Shown: positions 44,520 through 53,346 of the stretch, one piece after another
Layout of the letters: each line of letters starts with the position of its first letter
How positions within the stretch are numbered: position 1 is the stretch's first letter
DNA from: Comamonas koreensis
GTDB lineage: Bacteria > Pseudomonadota > Gammaproteobacteria > Burkholderiales > Burkholderiaceae_C
Length of the DNA stretch: 64,000 bases
Direction: 5' to 3'
Assembly (NCBI RefSeq): GCF_021026195.1
Contig: NZ_JAJNCT010000028.1
Location: forward strand, 166,576-230,575
Position numbers and translations under genes: made by a program
Notes under the pieces: generated by a model
Databases searched by the model: none
Told to the model about the DNA's origin: nothing
The model's input: the letters and a program-made list of their open reading frames with translations, nothing else

Positions 44520-45554
44520 ATGACCTACCGTTATCTCGGCCGCAGCGGCCTCAAAGTCTCCCGCCTCGCCCTGGGCACCATGATGTTTGGCGGCCCCACC
44601 GATGAGCAGACCGCGCACGCCATCATCGCCAAGGCCAAGTCTCAGGGCATCAACTTCATCGACACGGCCGACGTCTACCAAAAGGGTGTGACCGAGCAGG
44701 TGGTGGGCCGCGCGCTGGCCAAAGACCGCCATGACTGGGTGCTGGCCACCAAGTTCGGCAACCCGCTGGGCGAGGGCCCGAACCGGCGCGGCACCTCGCG
44801 CAAATGGATCATCGAGTCGGTCGACAACAGCCTGCGCCGCCTGGGCACCGACTACATCGACCTGCTCTACTTTCACCGCGCCGATTTTGATGCGCCGCTG
44901 GGCGAGGCCGTGCGCGCCATTGGCGACCTGGTGCGCGCGGGCAAGCTGCGCTACTTTGGGCTGTCCAACTTTCGTGGTTGGCGCATTGCCGAAGTGGCCC
45001 ACCTGGCTGATGCCGAAGGCATTGACCGCCCCATCGCCAGCCAGCCGCTCTACAACATCGTCAACCGCACGGCCGAGGCCGAGCAGCTGCCCGCTGCTGC
45101 CGCCTACGGCCTGGGCGTGGTCTCGTACAGCCCGCTGGCCCGGGGCGTGCTGACCGCCAAGTACCCGAATGTGGAGGCGGCCGAGCCCGGCTCGCGCGCC
45201 GCGCGGCTGGACAAGCGCATGCTGGAGACCGAATGGCGCCCCGAGTCCATCGACATCGCCGCCGAGATCAAGAAGCACACCGACGAGCGCGGCATCAGCC
45301 CGGTGGACTTTGCGCTGGCCTGGGTGCTGAACAACCGCCTGGTGACCTCCGCCATCGCCGGCCCGCGCACGCCTGAGCAGTGGGATGGCTATATCCGTGC
45401 GCTGGACTACCAATTCACCGCCGATGACGAGGCCCTGGTCAACCGCCTGGTGGCTGCCGGCCACCCCTCCACCCTGGGCTTTACCGACCCCGGCCACCCG
45501 GTCGAAGGCCGTGTGCCCTATGTCGCGGCTACCCCCACGCCGGCAGCCGCTTAA
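44520..45554 (+). CDS. Aldo/keto reductase
   Basis: A 344-residue NADPH-dependent (beta/alpha)8-barrel reductase of the YajO/Kv-beta-like AKR group. The catalytic tetrad is present: Asp48 and Tyr53 (FIDTADVY), Lys78 (ATKFG) and His119 (LLYFHRAD). The N-terminus MTYRYLGRSGLKVSRLALGT is typical. It starts 18 bases after the ATPase gene and 21 bases before the second DszC-like gene, so it is probably part of the catabolic operon. Its substrate is unknown. Confidence 0.92.
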   Translation: MTYRYLGRSGLKVSRLALGTMMFGGPTDEQTAHAIIAKAKSQGINFIDTADVYQKGVTEQVVGRALAKDRHDWVLATKFGNPLGEGPNRRGTSRKWIIESVDNSLRRLGTDYIDLLYFHRADFDAPLGEAVRAIGDLVRAGKLRYFGLSNFRGWRIAEVAHLADAEGIDRPIASQPLYNIVNRTAEAEQLPAAAAYGLGVVSYSPLARGVLTAKYPNVEAAEPGSRAARLDKRMLETEWRPESIDIAAEIKKHTDERGISPVDFALAWVLNNRLVTSAIAGPRTPEQWDGYIRALDYQFTADDEALVNRLVAAGHPSTLGFTDPGHPVEGRVPYVAATPTPAAA

Positions 45555-45575
45555 AAACCCCAAAAGGCCACCGCC

Positions 45576-46802
45576 ATGAATGCCTCTGTTCCTCCCTTGC
45601 GCACCAGCCACCCCAGCCGCGATGACCTGCTGGCCCGCCTGCCCCAGCTGGCTGCCGATATCGGCCAAGGCGCTGCACAGCGCGAGCTGCTGCGCGAGCC
45701 GCCCTGGGCGGCGTTTGACCTGCTGCGCGCATCGGGCCTGGGGGGCCTGCGCATTGGGCGCGAACAGGGCGGGCCGGGCGGATCGGTGGCCGATGTGGTC
45801 GAGGTGGTCAGCACCCTGGCTGCGGCTGACTCCAACGTGGCCCATGCGCTGCGCACCCACTTCAACACCACCGAGCTGCTGCGGCTGGACACCAAGCCCT
45901 CGCCCCTGGCCCAGCGCCAGAACGCCTGGGCCTTGCAGGGCAAGCTGTTTGGTGGCGCCTTTACCGAGCTGGGCACGGCACGCGCCGGCATCAGCACCTC
46001 CACCCTGCTGCGCGATGGCGTCCATCACCGCTTGAATGGCAAGAAGTACTACGCCACCGGTACGGCCTATGCGGATTATTTCAACGTCTTTGCCGTCAAT
46101 GACGAGGGCCAGGGCGTCAATGCCGTGATCCCCGTGCAGCGCGAAGGCGTGCGGGTGCTCGACGACTGGGACGGCATGGGCCAGCGGCTGACCGCCAGCG
46201 GCAGCCTGGAGCTGAACAACGTGCTGGTCTATGACGACGAAATCAGCCCCGGCGCGCGCGACAACCTGGCGGGCCGCCATGCGTCTGCGCTGCGCCAGCT
46301 GATCCTGGTCGCCACTGCCGCCGGCATTGTGCGCAATATCCTGGCCGATGCGCGCCACTATGTGCTGCAGCTGGGCAGGCCTGCGATGCACAGCCCGGCC
46401 GAGCGCTCACGCGACGACCACTTTGTGCAGGCCGTCGTCGGCGAGCTGGCCGCTGCCAGCTATGCGATCGATGCGCTCATCACCGCCAACGCCCGCCAGC
46501 TCGACCAAGGTGCCTATGCCATCGTGCACGCCCCGCAGAGTGCGGACGACGCCGTGCTGCAAGGCGCGCTGGCCACCGCCCAGACCCAGCTGGTCGTCAG
46601 CCGGCTGGCGCTGAATGCCGGCGAACGCCTGTTTGAAGTGGGCGGCGCCTCCGCCACCTCGCGCCAGCTGAACCTGGACCGCCACTGGCGCAACCTGCGC
46701 ACCATCTTCAGCCACAACCCGCTGCTGCATAAGACGCGGGTGGTGGGGGACTATGTGCTCAATGGCACGCGCACGCATCTGGAGGAGGGGCGGGTGTTTT
46801 GA
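45576..46802 (+). CDS. Acyl-CoA dehydrogenase-fold flavin monooxygenase, DszC/SfnB-like (2)
   Basis: A 408-residue member of the DszC/SfnB group. It has the flavin-domain segment HHRLNGKKYYATGTAYADYF, VLDDWDGMGQRLTASGSLEL, and the C-terminal RHWRNLRTIFSHNPLLHKTRVVGDYVLNG, which closely parallels the SfnB/DszC C-terminus. These enzymes oxygenate sulfur or activate organosulfur compounds with reduced FMN. It is the last gene of the plus-strand operon and a distant paralogue of the enzyme at 34409-35638. Confidence 0.87.
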   Translation: MNASVPPLRTSHPSRDDLLARLPQLAADIGQGAAQRELLREPPWAAFDLLRASGLGGLRIGREQGGPGGSVADVVEVVSTLAAADSNVAHALRTHFNTTELLRLDTKPSPLAQRQNAWALQGKLFGGAFTELGTARAGISTSTLLRDGVHHRLNGKKYYATGTAYADYFNVFAVNDEGQGVNAVIPVQREGVRVLDDWDGMGQRLTASGSLELNNVLVYDDEISPGARDNLAGRHASALRQLILVATAAGIVRNILADARHYVLQLGRPAMHSPAERSRDDHFVQAVVGELAAASYAIDALITANARQLDQGAYAIVHAPQSADDAVLQGALATAQTQLVVSRLALNAGERLFEVGGASATSRQLNLDRHWRNLRTIFSHNPLLHKTRVVGDYVLNGTRTHLEEGRVF

Positions 46803-46850
46803 GCGGGTATGGCGGAGGTGTTGCAGCGATGGTTAATTTTTGCAAATAAA

Positions 46851-46879
46851 TTTACAAAATGTGGCTATTTTAACTAAAT
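46851..46879 (+). promoter_or_regulatory. Candidate sigma-70 promoter of the IPTL-CTERM gene
   Basis: TTTACA and CTAAAT are separated by 17 bases in the AT-rich stretch 46830-46900, 44 bases before the start codon. Confidence 0.35.
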
Positions 46880-46923
46880 CAATTACATTCGCGCAGGTCA
46901 GTGAAAGATTTCTCAGGAACACC

Positions 46924-48912
46924 ATGATCTGCAAAAGCCATTCCCGTATTCCCGTCACCCCGCACCGTGTTTTGTTTGCTGCCTTGGTCGCCAGCTTTGC
47001 CTCGGGCAGCTGGGCCGCCTGCTTGGATACGCCTTCCGGCAACGCCGCACTGACGGCCTCTGCGGGCAGCATCTGCAACGCCAGCCGCACGGACTACAGT
47101 GGCAACAACGTTGCAGGTGCATATGGTGATGGATCGGTGCTGAATCTCTTGGCGGGCACCAGCCTGGTCACCACGGGCGGCAGCACCTATACCTTGAGTT
47201 CAGGAGGGCTGAACGTTGGTGGTACGCCTACAGAAGCCGCCTCCTTGGTACATGCGCTGGGGGACCTCAGCCTCACCTCGCGGGGCAACAACAGCCGCGC
47301 CCTCTATATCTACTCCGGTGCCAATGCAGGCAATGTGCTCAACAAAGTACAGATTGATGGGAACCTGGTAGCCATGCGCGCCGGCAGCTCGGGCGGCGCC
47401 GTGGTTCAGAACACCGGCGGCGTAATCGAGGTCACAGGCAGCACCCGCCTGGGCGCCGATGCCTCGACCACGGCACCCGCACCGGTGGACGGCATCCGCA
47501 ACGGTGCCTCCGGCGGCACCACAGGGAGCAACTTCTTCCGCAATGGGCTGACCATTTACTCCGCAGCCACCGGCATTTCCAACAGCGCCGGTCTGGTGCA
47601 GGTACTGGGCGCTGCCGCCAGCATCAACAGCACGGCAGGCGCCGCCATCAATATCTCGGCCGGCACGGTCGATATGCCTGTGCCAGCCACCATTACCAGC
47701 GGCACAGGCACAGCGATTCTCGCCAGCGGTGGGCAAGTGGCGTTGGGCAACAGCACCCCCTCATCAGCCACACCCGCAGCGGGCACCAGCCTGGTCAGCC
47801 TCGGCACCCAAGCCGTAACGGTACAGGGCGCCAACGGCATTCTGGCCAGCGCACCAGGCGGCAACACCGTGCAGATGCAAGGCGGCAGCGTGGTCGCCAA
47901 CACGGGCGATGCGATCTCGGTGAACGCTCCAGCTGCTGCAAACAGCATCCATATCCAGGCCGGCCAGCTGACTGCCAGCGCAGGCCGCGCGATTGTCGAT
48001 GGCCCTGGCAATGGCAACACCAGCGTCATCTTGGAAAGCACTGCCCAGGTCAGCGGCAGCATTGTGCTGGGTGATGGCTCGGACAGCCTGACAATCCATG
48101 GCACGGACATCAGCCAGATCACCTTGATCGACGGCGGAGACGATGTCTCGACGGCAGACGGCTTTGTAGACCGCCTGACCCTGGCGGGCATCAACGGCCC
48201 GCAGCCGGCAGCCAAGTTTCTGAACTGGGAGCGCATCAGCCTGACAGGCAACAGCGACCTGACTTTAACCGGCAGCAGCCTGGTCACCGGCAGCGGCGCG
48301 CTGGCCGGCGAAGCGATGGGCTTGGTCGTCAACGGAGGCAATACGCTGCGCTTCCAGGATGCGACGTTTTCGGTCAATGGCGATCTGGGCAACCAGGGCC
48401 AGGTGGCGCTGGCCAACAGCCATGCGGGCGATGTGCTGACTGTCACGGGCAACTACGCCGGCGGTGGCAGCCTGGCGCTGGATGTGGTTTTGGGCGACAG
48501 CAGCTCGGCCGCCGACCACTTGGTGGTGCAAGGCAATACCGATGCAACGCCCACCACCTTGGCCATCAGCAACCTGGCCGGCGCCGGCGCCGCCACCAGC
48601 GGCGATGGCATCTTGCTGGTGCAGGTGGCTGGCAGCTCTGCCGCCAATGCCTTCACACTGCCTGCGCCCGGCTATATCGATGTGGGTGGTTTCCGCTACC
48701 AGCTGGTCCAGGTCGGCAACAACTGGTACCTGCAGTCAAAGGCCATCGTCGTGGCCGACCCTGATACGCCAACCAACCCTGAGGAGCCTCCGGTTCCTGG
48801 CACCACCACCCATCTGGCACCGGTGCCTACCCTGAGTGGATGGGCGCTGATGCTGCTGTCATCCATCGCAGCGATGTTCGGCATGGGCCAGCTCCGCAGG
48901 CGCCAGCGCTGA
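46924..48912 (+). CDS. Autotransporter-passenger-like surface protein with IPTL-CTERM tail
   Basis: A 662-residue exported protein. A Sec signal (cleavage after SGSWA) is followed by about 550 residues of Gly/Ala/Ser/Thr-rich repeats typical of right-handed beta-helix passengers. A pertactin-like junction (about residues 490-610: DVLTVTGNYAGGGSLALDVVL, then FTLPAPGYIDVGGFRYQLVQ) is next, where autotransporters would normally continue into a beta-barrel. Instead it ends with a Pro-rich linker and an IPTL-CTERM-type signal: VPTLSGWALMLLSSIAAMF and a terminal RRRQR. ATG at 46924 has an AGGAAC site and begins the signal peptide; the longer frame from 46840 is not used. A strong terminator follows. 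Confidence 0.85.
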   Translation: MICKSHSRIPVTPHRVLFAALVASFASGSWAACLDTPSGNAALTASAGSICNASRTDYSGNNVAGAYGDGSVLNLLAGTSLVTTGGSTYTLSSGGLNVGGTPTEAASLVHALGDLSLTSRGNNSRALYIYSGANAGNVLNKVQIDGNLVAMRAGSSGGAVVQNTGGVIEVTGSTRLGADASTTAPAPVDGIRNGASGGTTGSNFFRNGLTIYSAATGISNSAGLVQVLGAAASINSTAGAAINISAGTVDMPVPATITSGTGTAILASGGQVALGNSTPSSATPAAGTSLVSLGTQAVTVQGANGILASAPGGNTVQMQGGSVVANTGDAISVNAPAAANSIHIQAGQLTASAGRAIVDGPGNGNTSVILESTAQVSGSIVLGDGSDSLTIHGTDISQITLIDGGDDVSTADGFVDRLTLAGINGPQPAAKFLNWERISLTGNSDLTLTGSSLVTGSGALAGEAMGLVVNGGNTLRFQDATFSVNGDLGNQGQVALANSHAGDVLTVTGNYAGGGSLALDVVLGDSSSAADHLVVQGNTDATPTTLAISNLAGAGAATSGDGILLVQVAGSSAANAFTLPAPGYIDVGGFRYQLVQVGNNWYLQSKAIVVADPDTPTNPEEPPVPGTTTHLAPVPTLSGWALMLLSSIAAMFGMGQLRRRQR

Positions 48913-48926
48913 TCCTGCCCCAACGG

Positions 48927-48966
48927 AAAATGGCCAGTCAGCGCAACACTGACTGGCCATTTTTTT
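48927..48966 (+). terminator. Intrinsic terminator after the IPTL-CTERM gene
   Basis: A 15-bp perfect stem (AAAATGGCCAGTCAG / CTGACTGGCCATTTT) with a 7-base loop is followed by T residues. The A-tract on the other side means it may also terminate minus-strand transcripts from the hipBA side. Confidence 0.92.
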
Positions 48967-49004
48967 ATGGGCGAAGTGGCCGCCGCATCACAACGGCCCG
49001 TAGC

Positions 49005-49484
49005 TTACTGCTCAGCCGCCGTCTGCGCCCGCACATCAAACTCCACCTTCCAGCGCTCGTCGCCGCCCACAGGCACGGCGTTGAGTTCCAGCGTGCCGAT
49101 ATCGGTCACGCGGGCATGCAGGGTGACGGGGACGACCTCGCCACTGGCGCGGCCTTCGGCGGGCAGGTTCAGCTCGATCTCCTGCAGCTCCAGCAGCTCC
49201 TCAGGGCCCCAGAAGTCGAGCATGGTGCCAACGCTATCGCTGCGGCGCACGCTGGAGCCAAAGAAGCGCATGCGCACCGGCTCGCCAACGACCAGGCCGA
49301 ACTCCTGCGTATCGAGGGCCGCCTCACTGCCCTCTTCCATGCCAAACGGTGCCAGGCACAGTGCGGACATGGGGGGCTCCATGCCGGGAATCGCAGGCAT
49401 GTTGGACTCGACGCCGACATAGTAGGACTGCGCGGTGCCGCCACGGATGCGCACACCCCGGCCTTCGCGCACATGGCCGGGCGT
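49005..49484 (-). pseudogene. Duplicated 3' end of the Hsp70-family gene
   Basis: Bases 49005-49484 repeat the last ~480 bases of the intact Hsp70 gene at 51487-53343, with about 20 mismatches by eye, nearly all silent; the encoded ~154 residues differ at three or four positions. Homology stops abruptly after the codons for GHVREGRGVRIRGG, and upstream bases belong to other sequence, so the ATPase domain is missing. A short frame from 49508 could be translated but lacks any Hsp70 function. Together with the intact gene it brackets the hipBA module. Confidence 0.85.
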
Positions 49485-49522
49485 CGTCATCCCCCACTGA
49501 GTCTGCATGTTCAGAACGAGGG

Positions 49523-50893
49523 TTATGGCGTGTCAGGGGCTTTCTCTTTCGGTGCTGCGCCAGCCTGCGCCCCTTTCCCCACTCGACGCTTCAGAGACGC
49601 AATGACTGGCGAAGAAAGGAAGTGGGCTAAGAGCTTTTCCTTTTGCTCCGGCAGTAAATCTGAGGCCTCAATCAGGCCCGGCCAAGCGGCAAACGCGCGC
49701 ATGGCCGTCTCTTTGACAATGGCACGTGCCTTCGTCTCAAGAAGACCATCCACCGCATTGCATAGCGCGCGAATGGTCCCAGGTGTAACGCGCGCTCGGG
49801 GCTCGGAGTCAGGGGTGAACCTGAGAGCGTGGCCGCGTCCACCGACAAATACGGAGTAGGCGACAACGTCATATGCGGGGGACAGTACCGGCGTACGGCC
49901 ATCGAGATAGAGCAGGCCGTAGTTTTTGAGATGCCCGTCGTAGTTGCCCAGCATGTCGTTGACCACTAAGCGCCTCAGCAGCTCATGGGCACTATCCAAG
50001 CCAAGCCCAGGGGTGGTCATCACGAGATTCAAAAGCGTCGCATAGTTGGCCCTGTCAGCGGTGTACTTGAGACTGGGCGGAACATCCAGAATCTGGGCGA
50101 AATCCTCACAGTGAATATGCACCTTTCCCTGACGGTCAAAGCGTGTCACGGCTAAGAAATTTCGCCCTTCTCCCAAGGTGAAAGGTGATTCTGTCTCCAT
50201 CTGGGTCATAGGTACGAGCCGCACATCACACACATTGACGCCTGCTACGCTTGCCAGCTGCATAGACAATGCTTCGACCTCTGGCAACTGCGGATAGTTC
50301 GAGGCAGGAAGCTTGGCAATGATGTGCACCCCCTCCACGTCCTTGGTCCTTGCGACATACCGGCCACTCTTTTCCACCAGAGATAGCTTGGGCTGAACAC
50401 CCGAGAGGGATGTTGCTTCTGGCACCGGCGTTGGCACCACGCTCATCTCCAATGCATCTTGGTTTTGGGTGACGATGGCCGCAATGTCTGTGCTTTCGAT
50501 GGAACCAGGCTCGACGTACACGGCGCCCGGCAAGTCGGTACCGCAAACGCTTAGCAGCCCAAAGTCATCGTTCGGCTGGAGTCCAGCAAGCGATTCCAGA
50601 TGCAGTCTTAGAGGTCCCTCTGGCAGCAGGTTTTGAAAGAAGTTGGGAAGGCGATCGCCAACCCCGTTGAAGAAACCCTGGAAGACGTACTGAGCGAGGA
50701 AAACCTCGCGTCGCGCCTTGTCATCCACCGATGCCGCAAGCGATAGCCGAGGTGCACTATCGTCGCGCCAGTAATCTGTAGCCGGGATCAGGCGGGTGGT
50801 TGCGTCCGGACCAGCGCCGTACTGGAAGAGCAGACCAACTTTGTGGCGACTCTCGCCAATGAAAACATCCAGTGATCGATACCTCATGCTCAC
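49523..50893 (-). CDS. hipA: HipA-like serine/threonine kinase toxin
   Basis: Toxin kinase of a type II hipBA module; HipA proteins phosphorylate targets such as GltX and cause growth arrest. The 456-residue protein has the N-terminal HipA domain (FFQNLLPEGPLR), the SGVQPKLSLVEK nucleotide-binding segment near residue 165, RFDR at 251, the catalytic loop GNYDGHLKN at 316-324 (Asp319, Asn324) and SPAYD at 338-342 (Mg-binding Asp342). Start is GTG at 50893 overlapping the hipB stop (GTGA), or the ATG at 50887. GC content is lower than the flanks. The C-terminus has an extra Lys/Ala-rich tail. Confidence 0.9.
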   Translation of the reverse strand: MSMRYRSLDVFIGESRHKVGLLFQYGAGPDATTRLIPATDYWRDDSAPRLSLAASVDDKARREVFLAQYVFQGFFNGVGDRLPNFFQNLLPEGPLRLHLESLAGLQPNDDFGLLSVCGTDLPGAVYVEPGSIESTDIAAIVTQNQDALEMSVVPTPVPEATSLSGVQPKLSLVEKSGRYVARTKDVEGVHIIAKLPASNYPQLPEVEALSMQLASVAGVNVCDVRLVPMTQMETESPFTLGEGRNFLAVTRFDRQGKVHIHCEDFAQILDVPPSLKYTADRANYATLLNLVMTTPGLGLDSAHELLRRLVVNDMLGNYDGHLKNYGLLYLDGRTPVLSPAYDVVAYSVFVGGRGHALRFTPDSEPRARVTPGTIRALCNAVDGLLETKARAIVKETAMRAFAAWPGLIEASDLLPEQKEKLLAHFLSSPVIASLKRRVGKGAQAGAAPKEKAPDTP

Positions 50894-51213
50894 CCCAAGC
50901 CCTGAAATTTACCCTCGACTTGGCTCTCCAGCCGCTCCAACCGCCTTTCAACATCGCTGAGCATGCGGTTTGGTGGACGCTCCTGTGAAGCTCGCATGCT
51001 CTGTGCAGCTGCCTTAGGGACCAGCACAAACTCCAGCCCCAGCGCATCAGCAAGCGCAACAGCGTTCGTAAACCGAGGGGCAGCCTCGCCATGCAGCATC
51101 GACCTCACCGACTGATCCGACAGCCCTGTGCGTTTGGCCAGCTCAACGGCCGACAGCTTTGAGGCCTGTTGGGCTTTGGTAAGTTCGACCGACAGGTCTT
51201 TGAGTGATCTCAC
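50890..51213 (-). CDS. hipB: HipB-like XRE antitoxin/repressor
   Basis: A 107-residue protein with an XRE-type helix-turn-helix at about residues 20-65 (SAVELAKRTGLSDQSVRSML, then a second helix region ALADALGLEFVLV) and a charged C-terminal tail (DVERRLERLESQVEG) that may form the toxin-binding coil. Its stop overlaps the hipA start, the usual antitoxin-toxin coupling. Palindromes upstream (51341-51387) are the likely operators for autorepression. Confidence 0.9.
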   Translation of the reverse strand: MRSLKDLSVELTKAQQASKLSAVELAKRTGLSDQSVRSMLHGEAAPRFTNAVALADALGLEFVLVPKAAAQSMRASQERPPNRMLSDVERRLERLESQVEGKFQGLG

Positions 51214-51340
51214 GATAGAAAACCATCGAATTATTTAAAAACATTGGTTTTATACCACTTTGCATAGATTGAAATCAATAGTTTTACATCGTTTTTCACA
51301 AAACCAATGATTAACCAACGAAACATAGCATCGAGCATCT

Positions 51341-51387
51341 ACGATGTTTTATCATTGTTTCTTGCTGAAACGATGGTTTTACATCGT
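51341..51387. promoter_or_regulatory. Paired palindromic operators upstream of hipBA
   Basis: ACGATG-TTTTAT-CATTGT (51341-51358) and ACGATG-GTTTTA-CATCGT (51370-51387) are two 18-base inverted repeats spaced 29 bases centre to centre. Related fragments (CATCGTTTT, AAAACCATCG) recur in 51214-51300. The spacing and repetition fit HipB-type dimer sites. Confidence 0.6.
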
Positions 51388-51486
51388 CGTATTCCTCGGA
51401 CCTGTTGATGCCTCAATGTGGAGACGCAAAAATGCCATCTCGCGGTGGCATTTTTCTGGGGGCTGCGCTGGACAGAAGAGCGCCGC

Positions 51487-53343
51487 TTATTGCTCCGCCG
51501 CCGTCTGCGCCCGCACATCAAACTCCACCTTCCAGCGCTCATTACCGCCCACAGGCACGGCATTGAGTTCCAGCGTGCCGATATCGGTGACGCGGGCATG
51601 CAGGGTGACGGGGACGACCTCGCCATTGGCGCGGCCTTCGGCGGGCAGGTTCAGCTCGATCTCCTGCAGCTCCAGCAGCTCCTCGGGGCCCCAGAAATCG
51701 AGCATGGTGCCAACGCTATCGCTGCGGCGCACGCTGGAGCCGAAGAAGCGCATGCGCACCGGCTCGCCCACGACCAGGCCAAACTCCTGCGTATCCAGGG
51801 CTGCCTCGCTGCCCTCTTCCATGCCAAACGGTGCCAGGCACAGCGCGGACAGGGGGGGCTCCATGCCGGGGATCGCGGGCATGTTGGACTCGACGCCGAC
51901 GTAGTAGGACTGCGCGGTGCCGCCACGGATGCGCACACCCCGGCCTTCGCGCACATGGCCGTAGTAGGCAGCGCCACGGGCCACAGCCAGGTCCAGGTTG
52001 GCACCGTCCAGCAGGCGTGCGGGGGCAGCGCCTTCGGCGGCCAGCCAGCTGTTCAGCACCTGGGTGATGCGCTGCTCGATCTGCGGGGCCTTGAGCACGC
52101 CGCCGTTGAACAGGATCGCGGTGGGGTGCAGAAAGCTGGCGCCTTCGGGCTGCGTGCCCTGCAGACCGTCGATCTGCTCGGTCACGCCGGCTTGGCGCGA
52201 CAGGAAGGCGGCCAGGTGGCGGGTCACCGCAGCATCTTGCGCATAGGGCAGACCCAGCTGGGTCAGCGCACCACGCGCGCGGCTGATGGGCTTGTCGCTC
52301 ACCGCCACTTGGGGGAAGAAGCCTTCGACCAGGGTGGCCAGCACTTCGCTGCGCGTCACCTCGGTGCGGATGCTGCCGCCGATCAGCTTGCTGCCCCGGC
52401 TGGGCACCACCACGGGTACGGATTGCAGTGCCTCATCGGACAGCAGTTGCTCCTTGGCAGCGCGGCAGCCATGGGCCAGCGCGCGGGTTTGCCAGGCGTC
52501 GAGCTGCTTGCCCTCTTGCGCCAGTTTGCGCGCCACGGCATAGGCCAGGGCCAGGTCCATGTTGTCGCCACCCAGCAGGATGTGCTCGCCCACAGCCACG
52601 CGCTGCAAGGCCAGGTTGCCATCGCGCTCCAGCACGGCGATCAGCGACAGGTCGGTGGTGCCACCGCCTACGTCGACGACGAGGATCACATCGCCGCTTT
52701 GCACTTGCTTGCGCCAGTCGCCACCGCTGGCCTGGATCCAGCTGTAGAGCGCGGCTTGCGGCTCTTCGAGGAGGCTCAGCTTCTGGAAGCCGGCGGCCTT
52801 GCAGGCCTCGGCCGTCAGCTCGCGTGCGGCCGGGTCAAAGGATGCGGGGATGGTGACGGTGATGTCCTGCGCATCAAACGGCGCCTCGGGGTGGGCCTGC
52901 TCCCAGGCCCAGCGCAGGTGCGACAGGTAGCGGATGGAGGCCGTCAGCGGCGATACGCGGTGCACCTCGGCCGGGGCATCGGCCGGCAGCAGCGGGCTGC
53001 GGCGGTCCACACCGGGGTGGCAGAGCCAGCTCTTGGCGCTGGAGACCAGGCGTATCGGCGTAGCCGCACCGCGCGAGCGGGCAAACTCGCCCACGACAAA
53101 ATCCTGCTGCGCGCCCCAGGGCAGCGCCATGTCGGCGGCGCTCAGCTCGCTCTCATGGGGCAGGTACAAAAAGGATGGCAGCAGCGGGCGCGCTTCAATG
53201 CTGGCGGGCGCCGTGAGCTGGGGGATGGCCAGCACATGCTGGACCAGGTGGTCACCATCGCTGGCGCTCTTGTCCACATAGGACAGCGCGCAGTGCGTGG
53301 TCCCCAGGTCGATACCGATGCTGAATTGGGCAGGTGCTGTCAT
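51487..53343 (-). CDS. Hsp70-family protein (shorter paralogue)
   Basis: A 618-residue Hsp70-like protein with the full ATPase domain: IGIDLGTTHCALSYV, LVVDVGGGTTDLSLIAV, ILFNGGVLKAPQIEQRI. The C-terminal ~150 residues are a beta-rich domain rather than a canonical lid; this part is duplicated at 49005-49484. It begins 3 bases after the DUF2760 gene stop, so the two are one transcription unit. It is a paralogue of the large Hsp70 at 20303-23176, with which it shares the pattern of ATPase motifs (for example LVASAKSWLSHPGVDR versus LVSSAKSWLCHPGVDR). Confidence 0.9.
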   Translation of the reverse strand: MTAPAQFSIGIDLGTTHCALSYVDKSASDGDHLVQHVLAIPQLTAPASIEARPLLPSFLYLPHESELSAADMALPWGAQQDFVVGEFARSRGAATPIRLVSSAKSWLCHPGVDRRSPLLPADAPAEVHRVSPLTASIRYLSHLRWAWEQAHPEAPFDAQDITVTIPASFDPAARELTAEACKAAGFQKLSLLEEPQAALYSWIQASGGDWRKQVQSGDVILVVDVGGGTTDLSLIAVLERDGNLALQRVAVGEHILLGGDNMDLALAYAVARKLAQEGKQLDAWQTRALAHGCRAAKEQLLSDEALQSVPVVVPSRGSKLIGGSIRTEVTRSEVLATLVEGFFPQVAVSDKPISRARGALTQLGLPYAQDAAVTRHLAAFLSRQAGVTEQIDGLQGTQPEGASFLHPTAILFNGGVLKAPQIEQRITQVLNSWLAAEGAAPARLLDGANLDLAVARGAAYYGHVREGRGVRIRGGTAQSYYVGVESNMPAIPGMEPPLSALCLAPFGMEEGSEAALDTQEFGLVVGEPVRMRFFGSSVRRSDSVGTMLDFWGPEELLELQEIELNLPAEGRANGEVVPVTLHARVTDIGTLELNAVPVGGNERWKVEFDVRAQTAAEQ

Positions 53344-53346
53344 GGC

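Noticed and set aside
43470..46391. 973-codon minus-strand frame opposite the ABC ATPase and aldo/keto reductase genes
   Set aside because: Shadow of three genes with clear motifs on the plus strand.
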